From positions 11,898,698-11,962,697 of the forward strand of contig OZ037765.1 in assembly GCA_964035545.1 (NCBI GenBank): 64,000 bases of DNA, written 5' to 3'. Positions 13,186 to 27,100 of this stretch are shown here, in pieces. This DNA comes from Bugula neritina (taxonomy: Eukaryota; Bryozoa; Gymnolaemata; Cheilostomatida; Bugulidae). Each line of letters opens with the position of its first letter. Within the stretch, counting starts at the first letter, position 1. The notes below the pieces were generated by a model. It did not search any database. It saw nothing but the letters and a program-made list of their open reading frames with translations, and was not told the origin of the DNA. Position numbers and translations under genes: made by a program.

Positions 13186-16100
13186 ATGGCACCCAACTAT
13201 CTACTTCTCCTGTTCTTAACTTTTCACCTGACCTCCACTGCAGATGGTAAGTCTTATAAATCAGCATATAATAATATATGTGAGAAGACGCAAAAGTTGG
13301 TTGGTTCGATTTCATTTGGTATATAATATAGTAAAAGTAATAACTTTTTGCTACAGTTATATGCAGTTGCTATATGAGAGTTCTAGGCTTATAACAGAAT
13401 CATTATGATTTACAGCATATATAGTACACTGTACTGTGCCCAGATAAACTCTGTAAGAACACTATGCATTGAAAGGTCACAAATAAAAATTTGGGGGTGT
13501 GAAAAGTTTTATAAATAACTAATTTTCTACTTTTTGATTTGGCATTGACACATTATAAACGTCTGCTAAACTCAATACTGCATGAGAAAGTTACTCGGCA
13601 CTTATATCTTGTGGCTTTTATTGATAAAATAAAGATTTCCAGTTTACTTGCTTGACTATAGCTACTTGCAAAGCTGATAGTTTTACACAAACTTAGTATT
13701 TCATGTAATTAAAATTTTCTCTATTTATAAATTTTAATGTACACTTCATTTAACTTTCATTATGAGAAATTTTGATAGCTTTCAGTGACAATGTCCAATT
13801 TTTATATATGGAGTTTTAAATCTCAAAATTTGAGTTCATTGAAATGATTTCAAAAATCGCATATCAGAGTTATAATAAATTATGCAACTTTTTCGCTAAA
13901 CTCAGACTATTAAAAATATTAAAACTTTACATGACTTTGCTAATCTCAGTTATTGCTTTATGCCATTCAAAAACATTGCTTTATTATATATGTGTGTAGA
14001 GTATGAGATCACAAAGACTTCATTGACAGATGAACAATCCTGCTAGTTCGTAATTACACAAATGAGAAATTTATCAAAAAAAGTTGATGTTTCAACACTT
14101 CAAATATGATATTTATAATATATGTAGTCGAAATTCTTTTATGTAGTCATACAAATTGTTATAATTAGGGTATTTCGAAACGTGTAAGCAGGAAATGCTA
14201 AAAGAACTCTTTCAATGCATAGCATAGATTATACCCTGGAATTTAAAATATTTGTATAATTATGTTTTTATATAAAAACTTCACACCTAAACAACGTAAC
14301 ATTGTAGAATGTTATATACAAATTGATATTTTAGTTGACTTGGCAACGATTCCCTGTTCATCGACACCTCTAACGTTGACAGGAAGTGAAAACTTGATAA
14401 TAACAAATACTACGGGCTCCTGCAAATGGAAGCTTGTGTTTACTGGTAACTCACGAGTAAAAATTCAATCAAAAGTAAGTTTGTTGACTTCAGGGTGATT
14501 TTCAAGTTTAATGAATTACTGCCCCAAAAAAGTAGGTGCAAGCGTTCGAAGGAGTATTTTTTACAAGACTATACGGCCCGAGAAAATAACTGTAGGTTAG
14601 GGTACATCGCTTGTTATATAAGGAAACAGGTTTAAACTAGATTAAATTGCTTTAAAATTTGACTATAGCATATCAAAGTCAAAAACATACGTCTTGTAAA
14701 TGTTATATTACACTATTGTACCTATACTGACTATCAACATGTATAAGTTTAAATGATATTATATCTTTGTTTTGTATACTTTGTGCTTGTTTTAATTTCT
14801 ATGACTTTCTTAAAATGAGATGCTTAAAACTTTTTTTTGATAAAAGACATTTATTATATATAACTATATATTATAGACAACTGTAATCATGTTACCTATT
14901 TTAGAAACTGTGTTTGAGCTGCTCCGAGCAATTAAACTTTGAAGACTCTGTTTCTGGAAATGTTGTTTGGGATGTTGATACAGTACATCAGTAAGTAACT
15001 CTTCCTGCGTCTTAGCTTATTAGTTTTTTAACACTCCCATTAGGAAAAAAAGTTCATGGAAAAGTTTTTCATTTTAGTGTCATGTTACACTGGAAGAATT
15101 ATAAATATTATTTTGTGAACTATAATCAATTGCTACATATTGCTTACTATCTGTATATTTCTATTCCCATCTCTTTATCTATGAAATATCAATTGATAAA
15201 TTGGACTGTTTTCTTGACAATGAGTATTGGTTTTTAGATCAAGATAATTTCATATAAGCTTTGAATTATAATACATGTCTTTTAACCTTTATGTCTACAT
15301 TCACTTTGAATATATTATGTTATCACTTGGTGTTATTACCCCTGTTATACAGTTTAATCAACATGAATTTACATTAATTTTTTTACGCAAGAAATGTAGT
15401 ATCTGGTATAAATTAACATTTCTGTTAATTTATTACTATTGCCAACACTTATTTTGATTGTACTTTGTCAAAAACCAGCTATGTATGCTCCTCATGTTGC
15501 CACAACATCTGAGCTCCTTAAGTCAGGCGGCTTCTATGATTTTGTTTCTGCATTTCCAATCATTATGATGCATCAATTATTGCTTAATTCTGACAATCAG
15601 TATTTCTACCAGCTCTGCGATTTTTCATTTAGTAATATTAACAAATAAATTCATACTTTCAGCTTTATGATCAATATAGTTAAAGCTTGAATTGCAACTG
15701 TTATATAACAAACCTTTATTGAGGAAATTTTTTTAAACTGTGAGTTTATATTTTTCTAATGTTCTACCTCTCTCCAATTTTTTTAGGCTGATTCAAACTG
15801 TACGATATTTCTTGTAGACAAAATGGCGGAAGTGGGAAAGTATGCACACAACAGAGTATTTACTGCGGTATTGCGCAAGCCAGGGAACTCTTTGTAGACT
15901 CAGGTTCAATATACTTGGATTATAAACGGGATCCATCAACTTCACAAAAAGTTGATATTCAGTTTGAACTTACAGCCTGTGAGTAAAAGTTCTATTTTAT
16001 ATTCTACATCTAGATAACTATGCTAGCTCCATATGTGTAAGTCAACTACAAAACAAATATATAAATTGGCTGGTGTCCGGTAAAAAAAGCACCAGTGAAA

Positions 16101-17127
16101 ATGGTACAGGCAATAATGGCAAAGTAGGCACATTCTCAATACTGGAGTTTGGAGTAGGGGGTTGAGAATGGGGTTTAAGTTTGAAGATGGGAGTTTGAGT
16201 TTGGAGTTGGGTTTTAATGGTTGGGATCTTGGATTTTTGGGTGGGAGGGTTTGGATTTGAGGATTGGGAAAATTTAACATTAGTGTGCCATTTTAAACTG
16301 TCCCATTATTACCTGTGCTATTTTTACTGGTGCCATTTTTATCTAAAGTCAACTTGTTTTAGTAGTTTCAACAAATTTATTTTGAAGTATAGGGTTAGTG
16401 TAAAAGTTAAACTATGATATGAACTCTAGCCTGTCTTAAAACTACAATTAAAATTGACTGAAGTACATCGAATTTCTGTTAAGTCTGATACTCAAAGCAG
16501 ATGACTGCTAAAATAATGGGTGCATGATATACATAGTTTTAAATCATTATAACAGAGTTATTCACTCAAACAGAAAAGTCATTTTAATTACTAACTTATT
16601 AAATTCAGAATGCATTGTATATTGTGTTTTTCGTTAGTTTTACTAAATCTAAAGTTTTACTTATATTCATTTTTAACTAAATTTTAAAATTTTACCGTTC
16701 AAATCAAAATTACACAAGCTCTCCTTTTACAATTACCGGCTGTAGATAAAATTGAATTAAAAAATACTGGGTACAATGAATTTCAATAGTAAAGCACATA
16801 TATCAAGCTATCCTCTGCAATCACCTGCATGAATACATAGTGACCCTTTTGAGGGGCCTAGTTTATGTAACACTCATGTATAAACACCAATGAAGTGCCA
16901 ATGTTAAACTTTTACTCTAATTTATAGACGATAAAGCTACAACCGTGACACCTGCTATATCTTCTACTCCAAGTGCAGACCCTGGCTCTTCACCTAATAG
17001 TGCAGCCCCTGGCTCTTCACCTAATAGTGCAGCCCCTGGCTCTTCACCTAATAGTGCAGCATCTCTTTCAGCCATCAGCCGTTTTTTTATCATTTTCAGT
17101 TTCTCTACTATACTGTACTTTGTGTAA
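13186..17127 (+). CDS. Small secreted CUB-like protein with C-terminal hydrophobic tail (probable GPI anchor)
   Basis: Five exons: 13186-13246, 14335-14474, 14905-14990, 15818-15978, 16928-17127; total 648 nt, 215 residues, all phases consistent. Residues 1-19 are a signal peptide (MAPNYLLLLFLTF core). Residues about 20-150 look like one CUB domain: a Cys near the start, the CxW pattern in SCKWKLVF, a C-x-x-C pair in exon 3, and an ending strand like KVDIQFELTA. Then comes a Ser/Thr/Pro/Ala linker with a nine-residue unit, PGSSPNSAA, three times in a row. The last residues (FFIIFSFSTILYFV) are hydrophobic and run to the stop with no basic tail, as in a GPI signal. The exon 4 acceptor is the TAG at 15815-15817; the nearer upstream AG would give a stop. 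Function unknown; no orthologue recognised. Poly(A) signal AATAAA at 17336. Confidence 0.75.
16079..16343. mobile_element. Foldback/MITE-like element with long inverted arms in a CUB-gene intron
   Basis: The arms 16079-16134 and 16282-16343 are imperfect inverted copies. The left begins GGTAAAAAAAGCACCAGT and the right, read on the minus strand, begins GATAAAAATGGCACCAGT; both continue with ACAGG and AATAATGG. Between them lies about 145 bases of almost pure G/T/A on the plus strand with a GGAGTTTG / GGGTTT-like degenerate pattern. No coding capacity. The form fits a non-autonomous DNA transposon or foldback element in the fourth intron. Target-site duplication is not clear. Confidence 0.6.
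16981..17061 (+). repeat. Coding 27-base tandem repeat, three copies
   Basis: Three 27-base units starting CCTGGCTCTTCACCTAATAG within exon 5 of the CUB-like gene. The copies are identical except for the last bases of copy three, so the expansion is recent. The unit is a multiple of three and lengthens the Ser/Pro/Ala stalk by nine residues per copy without changing frame. Confidence 0.9.
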
Positions 17128-17335
17128 GGATATCTTACAGAAGAACAACTTACTCTATATTTTCTTATCTATTTATGAAAGCAAATATTTTCAATATTCA
17201 AGTGTTTATTATTTTTATGACCTTGTTAACATTAATAGTTGACATTTTCGTTGTGATACAAAGTTTTCCAACTTTATACAGGCACAGATAAGCAGTCGAT
17301 GTTGCCTGGATAGAATACTACAAGCATTAGTTTAC

Positions 17336-17341
17336 AATAAA
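17336..17341 (+). promoter_or_regulatory. poly(A) signal of the CUB-like gene
   Basis: AATAAA about 210 bases past the TAA stop at 17125-17127. No other gene on this strand follows for over 20 kb, which fits its use as the end of this transcript. Confidence 0.55.
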
Positions 17342-18175
17342 TAATATGGATACAAATACTTGAAATTATCAAACATATTTTCATATTTTTCAAACACTTT
17401 GTTCTCCCTTTTTTATGAAATGCTGATATTTACAGCAAATCTTTACTCAGAGGTACCAATCGAGCTAACAGCAACAATGTAGTTAATGCTGTTGAGTTCT
17501 ATTACATATTATTATTATTATTATATGAAAAAGTAAAACCAATAAAACGCGTACTTATACACAACTATGACCAATATATAATATGTATTGTATGTATAAA
17601 TATTTCATGATGGGTTTCGAAAATGCAAGTATAGCAGAAGTAGAAAAATGTGAGCACACAGTATGAAATATTCATATATTATATATATATTATACATAAT
17701 TAAAAGTCATGTTGACAATCTGGCAGATAAAATGTAATAAAAAATTAAAAAAAACAACACAATTTAGTAGAAAAACTTGGCTGTATAATACTACTTTTAT
17801 AAAATACTTGTATTATAGCAACAGGCTCTTGGTACAATATAATGTAGAAATGTTTAATATTTTGCACAAGCATCAAGGTACTTGTTATAATATTGTAGAA
17901 TAAGTTGATCTTTATGCTCGCGTGGTATAAATTCTTGTGAAAACCATGTTCGGATCTTGATGCAATCTTGCTTTCTGATGATTGTAACAACATTTCACAT
18001 GTTTTCATGCAGGAAATGCACTTTTATCTTTTGTTTATATATAACTATATAACTATAATAATATACAGCAGTAAAAAATTTAAAATACACACAAGTATAT
18101 ATACAGTAAACCCGGTACTATGCTGAAAAAATTAAGTTAATCTTTGCTTGCTCTCCATTGGTATCTCAGAAAAAG
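17342..18175. other. Spacer between converging CUB-like and SLC6 genes
   Basis: AT-rich, no exon seen. It must contain the SLC6 3' UTR, read leftwards from 18176. No AATAAA is present on the minus strand close to the stop; a variant ATTAAA (plus strand TTTAAT, 17853-17858) is the best candidate. A short ATT/TTA run lies near 17510. Confidence 0.5.
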
Positions 18176-21100
18176 TTATGAGGATTTTGGGTTATATGAC
18201 ACAATTGTAGCTTTAGAGTCACTTGTGCTGTACGCCACATTGTCGGCCGCGTTTTTAGACTTACTCAGCATTTCCCCGTTAGTTGCATTAGCCAGGACCT
18301 CGCCATATCTCACTGGCGAGGACACCCACTTGTCACTAGGTCTGGTCAGTCTTCTTATTCTCTGTAACAACAACATAGCTTATAGTAACCATTTTGCATA
18401 AGAAGTTCCATGCATATTGACTTTAATATAAACAATTATACTTGTAAACTGCATGAACAAACTTCCACATCAGCGATCCTAATTAGGTTTGAATGTAAAT
18501 CAAAAATTATCGTTATATCATTTAGGCCAACAATTTAATTTTTTCAAAAGATGTGTTAAAAGCATTCAAATTTCTTTTATACTAAATTTTGATGCATTCT
18601 TACACTATCATCAGCATGAAACTGTGTTTAGCTTATTTGATGCATACAACTATTATTTATTGATGAGCTCTTGTAGGCATAGCAAAACACTGATAACTAT
18701 TATAAGCGCACAAGAACCTATTAAAACTATTATTGAAACTAGTTTTCAAATAAACCAAAACACTAAAAATTAGAATTATTATCACATTTTAAAAGGCATA
18801 GAGACTTTAGTATAGAATTACTGGTGCAGATTTTTCTTTAGCTAATAAAACCAACATGTATACCAATTTCTACAAGTAAGAGGAAATTACTGGATACAAC
18901 TGTGTAGGGAAATATGTATATTTTTAGGTTGCATGTAGGCACAAAAATATTTTGCACACAATATTTTATGTTCTATATAATGGTTGACAGATGTAAACTA
19001 TACTTATCAAAATAATTATAGTTCCATGGAAATTGAAAGGCTTTCATTTAAAACCCAAAGCATATTACTTCTCATGCTTATGAGCCTACACTAAAATCAA
19101 TGTTTAATAAAATAGCTGCTCTTTGAAGCAGTTTTAATTACAGTTACTGAGCTTCAGATCTCTAAACCTTATCTAGGGTGCACTTACGGTTGCTATTTAC
19201 AAAGTTTGATAAATGAAAACAATGTGATAATTTGTACCTGCCAAATGCTTTCCTCGCTATCAGGTAGAGACAAATAGTCATAAACTATGACCATCACCCC
19301 ATAGATTGGAATTATCAGAATGGGTAGGACAGCAACCAACCAGCCAATAGTTTGAGCCCAGTTTGGTAGAAGATAATTTCCATATGAAAGTTTTCCAGTC
19401 TGGATGAAATTGAATACCACAACAACCTACAACAATTAAAGTCATAGATTATTGTTTTAATTTGTTATAACTTGGTGTTTTAGAGAATTGCCATGCATTA
19501 GATCTCAAATTATAAGAGTGCATACAACAAAACTGTGCTGATGTTCATACACAAAAGTTTTATTTTAAAATGCCCTGTATATTCTAATATTCAAAGAATT
19601 ATTTTTTAAATGCCAGAATTTCAATATTAGCTGCAAAAAAGTTTAATTTCTAAAGAACCAACCAGTAAAAGCAGAGGAGTAATGACTTTCCACAAGATTC
19701 GGAAAAACCACCACCCAAAAGGGTGGAACTTCCAACCAAGCATTTCTTGAACATTATCAAGTATGTTTTCTGCACCTGTAATAATTAATAATTTATATAA
19801 CAAAAACTGTGCAGAACTTTATTATAAATCAAACTATTGATCAAAGCATTAGGTTTCTGTAAAAACTATGCACTTTCTAAAAGTGAGATGGTACCAATGT
19901 ATTGTAGGTAAATAGCAGTAAATATATATGTGATAACACCAGTACAATATGAGTATTGATGCATTCTTCAAAAAGCCAATAAACTAAAAAATGAGAAATA
20001 TATTGTTCTAGACAAGCTTTGACTTTGTTTTATGTGAAGGAATGAAAATCATGATGTGGTATTCAATAAAACTATAAATATTACCGTATACCCAGCCATA
20101 CACTATAACTTCAGCAAAGCCAATCAACACTAAAGACCAGCCAGAAAAGTAATTTACAAGTTCTTCCCAATATATCCCAGCCTAAATTAGAAATAGTACA
20201 ATTATAGACATAGCATTTCGGTAAGAAAATAAAACAAATCTTATTTATATACTAACATCTAATCCTCATTATTTTAATTATTGAGCTATAGCTATTTACA
20301 TATAGTGATTTAAATTATATTTCCCAGGTTAAAGTTAAGTGTGTACTATTGTATAGTCTATGGTGATAATAGAATGTATATATTTGAGCCATAATTCAAA
20401 TTTTGTACCACTGAAGTGCATATATGTTCCGCTTTTTGGCTGCTTAAACTAACTAGAAATTATAAGTCAGATCTAACAACTATGTTCGATTTGCATAATA
20501 AGACAAGTAATTGAATATCAGCCATTTGTTAGATCTAATAGTCTAATAGTCAAATAGTGTTGAAATGAGTTCATGTCTGTCAGTTTATAACTGAACATAA
20601 CTAGAGGCATGTGACTGTATATGGAGTTGTCTTACATCACATGTCATGTTGATCGTAATCAGAAACATAAAGGAACAAATTATGGCTGCTATCAGAGGTT
20701 TCCACTTCACCAGTTTAGGTCTGTTGTCTATAATAGCCGTCATTATGACTTCTATACCAGCAAACTAAAACAGTTATAATTCTTTTAATTGTAATGATAG
20801 AACATTCCGTTTCCTATAAAAATTGTAAATAAACATGTATACATTCAATACATGCAATTAGTTTTCTAGCTCATATGTACTATTCATCTTAAATAGACTT
20901 TTCCACAGCAGTTGTTAAACTGAGTTTAATAAGATTTTCTTTAGGTAATACCATGTGCATGAAAAGCTACATTTGGCGATATGCAAATAAATAAACAAAT
21001 CAAGTTTTTATGCTTACAAAAACAATATTAATTATTAGCTTTCTCAATGATGTTGTAAATGTTAAGGTTTAAGCTTTTTTAAAAAAGTTGCACTAGTATA

Positions 21101-24100
21101 TCAGCCATACTGATTGCTTAATTTTCTTGAACCATGCAACTAAACAGACACAAGTATTATATTTATATCAGCATTAGATTTTAATTACTGTTGGTTGCTG
21201 ATGAAAATTAGATGTTATCATCTCCTGGTTAGAAGTTCTCACCTGGCTATCCAATCCCAGAGTAAGTAACATAAAGAAGAAAATAATGGACCAAAATGGC
21301 GGAGCAGGCATTTGTGACACAACTTCTGGGTAGGCTATGAAAGCCAGAGCTGAGCCTACAAACAATGACTAAATTAGAGTTTCAAGTTGAAGAAAAATTG
21401 CCAGCAAGAGCATATTTTCTATTTATTTTTTATTATAGAGAAGTCATCTAGATTCTTAATATACTATCCAAGAGAATTATTTGAAAGTTATTTTTAGCCA
21501 GTTTTTGATGAATTAATTTCACTATATCTTAAAAGGTTGCATAGTTTGAGGTATTATTTTATCAGTGCATGTTGTGCACTACAGATGCTTCAGGGTATAT
21601 TGCCCCCCCCCCCTCCATGAAATTGACAAAAAATGATTAGCAATCTAAGTTGGGCAACTGATAACATATCTGACGTACATGCAAAATGTTAATCAAACTT
21701 CTTATCAATATAGATAGGCAACTTTAAATATAGGCATGATTAAATTCTATTTCCTAGACAACACTATAATATGCATTTAAAATCAAAAATTCTCAAATTG
21801 CGATTACATTTTTAGCTTTTTTATGGTGAGTTCAACCTGTGACCCCTGAAAGGGTATCTCAAAAACAATACCATAATGTACAGAAATAGACAACTCGCGC
21901 CAAGCATTGTAACTTAATGTTTGATACACAATGGCAAGACTCCAATAGCTTTGAAAGCTATTGATATATTTCCATATAGGAGGATTTCAACCAATGAATG
22001 TTTAGCAGAAAGCATAGGGAAATAATTTTACCCCAAGAGATAATGGTTTCGTGATCAAAATTTAATTGGCCAATACCCAATAATTTCCATCAGTAATGCA
22101 GTTAAAATTGTTATTAAAATTTGTAGAATTGCGTTGTAAATAGATTTACTTGCTGGTTTAAAAATTGCTACTAAATTGTTTTTGTAAGCACAGATTGGTT
22201 AATCACTAAGGAGGTTGGCACACTTTTTAGGCTCTCTCCACCAATCTACCACTTGACTAGCTAGGCTATAGCGCAATGGGCCTCATCATCGCCTCCTTGG
22301 CATTTTCTAATGTCCTTGTGTTATTAAATACCTTTGATGAAATAAACCAAACAAACAAACAAACAAACTTTTCCATGGATGCTGTTTAAATTTACTAAAT
22401 TCTACCAAGTAGCTGCATCTTACAGTATCGCTAGCAATGACAAAATGCAGACATTCAAATAAGGTGTTGCTAAGCATTAACCAGAAAACTACCATTTTCA
22501 GAAAACCAACAAATAATAATATATTTGAATTATAATACATTTAGTCCAAAAATTCAAAAGCCTGGCACTTTGAAAACATTGAGAGTCCATGCATGCTTCT
22601 AAGATTTACTCAACACCAAAACTGTGCCAAAAAATGTTATAGAACTAGGCTGTTATAAATGAGGTAATGGAAATGGTATTCTCCGTGACTTGCAGAGAAC
22701 ATATAACGAGCAAGACTGCCAGCTAATGATACTCCTAGATAGAGGAGATAAATGTAAGAAATTAAAGAAAACTCTCAAATGTTTGGGTCAAGGCAAATAT
22801 AGTTGCAGAAAATGTTTGATATTTTGATTTACTATTTTATTTAGTTTTTCTAAGTATTTTTATACTGTCAAACAACCACTAACTTCCTAATTGCATCATA
22901 TTATTATATTCAATAAAACAGAAATGTGGTAGCACCAGTGTGTAGAAACAACAACTTGTGGCTTTTTGAATCAATTAACCTTTACCTTCTGATAATATAC
23001 TTTTAGTTGCTAAGCTTGTTAACAACAAGTATGAGTATTGCAAGAGTTTTAGTTGTTATTACTTAGTTCAAAAAGATTAGGACCACTTGGCACTCAACAA
23101 CATTTTATTGACTATGTTAATGTATTGATATCAGTATTGATTACAAACACTTGTAGTTACAATCATCAGTTTGTGCACATGATTAGCAACAAGAAACTTA
23201 TTTGACAGAAAAGTCAATATTAACGACTTGAGTTTAATTTCCATTGGCTCTATTCCAAAAATAGTAGGCCTGGATTAAAGTGGTGTATGCCAGTCTCATA
23301 AAATTGGTTTGATTATAAAACGCTGTCTATAATCTTTGTTTTAATAAATCTAAACTATCCAAACTGCTGTAAGACACTATAGATATATATTATATACACC
23401 CAATTTCTATAGATACTTGGCGGAGCTATGTTATAATATTAATGAAAATTTTTTGTGAAAGGAAATACCTAAATATGCTCTAAACTCGGTTTACTAGGGC
23501 AAGCTTACCAGATTCGACAACTTCCGGTACTTTCTTTCCCAATTGTAAAGCCAGAAATCCAAGAATAGAAAAGATGGGAAACCCAGCAATAATGCTTGTC
23601 ACACAGTTTCCAATGCAAACTATTAGAGTATCCCTGGAGAAGTAGGTGGAAAATAGGAACATTTTTAATTTGAAGAGTTGTCCTCTATTAAGTTATTTCT
23701 TCACATTACATAAATTATTGTTTTCCAAATTTCAGAAATATTGGGAGGAACATAAATACCTTATAGCTATTACATTAACTGTTTAAAAAAGACTTATTAT
23801 ATGGATAAACATAAAGGCATTAGTTTACCTGAGAATATTATTGTTGAAAGTGTTGTAACTAGAATACGTCATAAGGCCACCCATACCAACAGACAAGGAA
23901 AAGAAAATTTGCCCAGCTGCGTCAACCCAAATCTACAAATTTACAAACAATAAACATAATTTTTTTACATAAATTACAGCAGATAATCCAGCAATTAGCT
24001 GTGTAGTGTATTTGGTATAAATAATTCTATTCTCTTTTTATTGTTAACTCATCCTAGTTTTTTACTCTGTATGATGAATTAACTTTTAGCAAGCGAATGG

Positions 24101-27100
24101 TATATAGCACTTTCAAATTATTGCAGCTTTTAGTTATTAAAATATCAATGAAAAGCTATAAACACTTAGAATATTTTTGAAATGTTATAGCAGTTTACTT
24201 TTAACTTGTTTAAGAAATTTGATTTTGCAAGCTTTACAATCAGTTGTGAGGTTTGACAGCCCACTTCTAGTGTTGAGTAGCCAGAAGGAGGAAATAACTC
24301 CTTCAGTTAGGCACACCTACCTCTGGTGACCCAAGCTTTGTAAAGTTTGGTGTCATATAAAATTCTATCCCATCTCTGGCACCCTCCAGTGTAGCTCCAT
24401 ATATCAAAAGTACTAGGATTACAACGTATGGGAATGTAGCAGTAAAATATACAACTTTGCCAGAGGTCTTAATACCTGCAACAATATAGTACCAATAACA
24501 AAATATAGCTCGCACTGTTAACAATATGTGCTGTTTTATAAGAAAATGTTTCATTAAAGATAATTTTATCATGATCAATTTTCACTTATAGGCCATTCTT
24601 AAAAATTGCTGTGCTATTTTGTTTATTTTGCCAACCTTTGAGGACACAGAGATACACAACGATCCAAGAAAACAGTAGGGTGAGTGTAATGTCCCATTTG
24701 GGAGCTCCGATGTCGTCCATGGGTCTTATAACACCAGTGTTGTAACCATCTTCATCTCGGTAGTTCTGTGCATACATCTTGTCACTTCAAACACAATTGC
24801 ATAGCAGACATGAGCTACATTACAATGATTTGCTATAAGTTTTGGGCATTTCTTAATGGTTTTCTTAATTTGCATAGTGAAAAGTTAGGACACAGGAAGA
24901 ACTGCAAGTTAACTGTTTTGTTTGCATCAATATACATTAATTATGTTTGGCCAGGAAGCTATAGCTTCAAGTTCCTCAAAATATGATGGTCAAATTGACA
25001 TTTAATGAGACTCATTATTGCATTACAAAAACATGACAGTAGGTAAGAAGAGTACAGTGTAATCAGTTAGTTATAACCAAAATATTTGCATTGTGCTGAA
25101 CTTTGAACTACACTAGGGTTATCTTGAGGAAGTTAAGGAGCACAATAGGGTGCTTGCATTCTAGCTATCTGCTTATTTACAACCAATAAAATATGTAATA
25201 AAGTGGGTATACTGATACAGTAGTGTAGTGACATAGTAGTGTAGTGACATAGTGGTGTAGTGACATAGTAGTGTAGTGACATAGTGGTGTAGTGACACAG
25301 TAGTGTAGTGACATAGTAGTGTAGTGAGACAGTAGTGTAGTGACACAGTAGTGTAGTGACACAGTAACTACTTGCACGGTTAGCTGATTTTGCTCAAAAA
25401 ATGTAGATGAAAATAATGAACAAAATAATACATTACTAACAAACACTTGAGCTAGAATATTATAATAATTATATATGCATTATTCGGTGTAAAATGAGCT
25501 AACTAAATCAGATTTTAAAGAATAAATCAATTATAATAGCATATCTCTGTAATGGAAAAGTTGAGCTATATTTTCTTATTAGTATTTAAGAAAACTTAAC
25601 TGGCAAAATGTAAACAGCTTCCACTTCATCATACAGATAATTATTTCTCCAATGAAAACTATTTATTTTATTGCCTGATTGTCTTCCAATCACAATAAAT
25701 TAGGCATTTTAATAAAATTATTAAATAACGTACCCAGAGAACAGAAACTGGTGAGTTTGTTTCACTGTTGCTTGCTAGCTTCAACTTAATGAAATATCCT
25801 ATTGCACGTTTGTTTTATTTTGTTTTATAAGTTTTTGTACCTGTGAGGCTTTTATGCTGGCTAAGAATTGAGCCTCTTTCCATGCTAGCAACAGTTTGTG
25901 TCGGACAGGCCTGCACTGAAACCACTAGGCCACGGCTGCTCTTTATATAACATAACTTACTCGTCATAGGAATAAACTTAAAACTGGTCCTACATACAAA
26001 GCTATTCATCAAGTAAATGCTTTCATGAATTTGAAGAATATATAGTAATTTTTCAATAATTAGCTCTAAAAACTATATTTTAAAGCTTTTATTGCTATCT
26101 GTTAAATTTCCTATTCATATATATTATATTGATATTACTGATGTTTTTCCCATTATTACATATCCTACTGGTTTCGTAACACCAAAGGAAATATAATAGT
26201 CAAACACAAAATTATGGCTCCACTTTGTGAGTTCCTACAGCATTTATGCATGCTTTGGCAATTTTTTCCTAATTTTATTAACTACTATCCCATGCATAGT
26301 AATAGAGCAACTGAATAACTTAGGTGGGGGTAAGCCTTACCGTGCCTGAAATCTTATCTAGCATACTTTATATAATCAAAAACTGTTTACAATTCTTTAA
26401 AGCACCATTTATATACATTAACAGATATTATACGTAAGAGCATACTTGCAATTTACACCAAGTACCTACTCTATGTAGAGTTTAGTTTGCTATCGTATAA
26501 GGTGAAATACCAGCTCCATTCTAACTTTCTTTAAACAAAAGCTGTTGAATCTTTCCATAGCCAATGTTATTTTAGTGTTGTTATCTTTCATAACTTGTAA
26601 TTACTATATACTAATTTTAATAGATTAACAGAAATTCTATAACCCAAAACACTACTTATATATTGTGAATTTTGGAACAATTGATCTATAATATTTAGTG
26701 TATTATTTTTAATTTTAAGTCACGTCAATGAGATGGAAGACAAGGTATAGAAATTACTTGAAAAATTCTTGAGCTGCCGGTACTTTCTCACTGTCTAGAA
26801 GAGCTGCTTTCCTTCCAGCTATTGTGTTGTTGAACTCTGGTATAATGTCGTTCAGCGCTACTACACTAGCATTGTAGCACTGCCTGAAGAGATAGATACT
26901 GCCATTATCCGCCTTTTCACAGTTTCTTTCAGCCACAGCATCGAAACATTCTACATAACAAGGTACAGCAAACTAAATGAAAGAGCTACAGCATATTATC
27001 CTACTTATAATGTATGCATCACTTATAACTGGCAGATCATTTTCAAGTAATAGAGTCAGTCACCAAAATTTTTAGTAGATCACTTGTGCTTAGCTATGCT

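Noticed and set aside
15787-15817. Upstream acceptor (TTTTTTAG) for CUB-gene exon 4
   Set aside because: It opens into an in-frame TAG after ten codons; the next AG at 15816-15817 keeps frame and restores a CUB-like strand.
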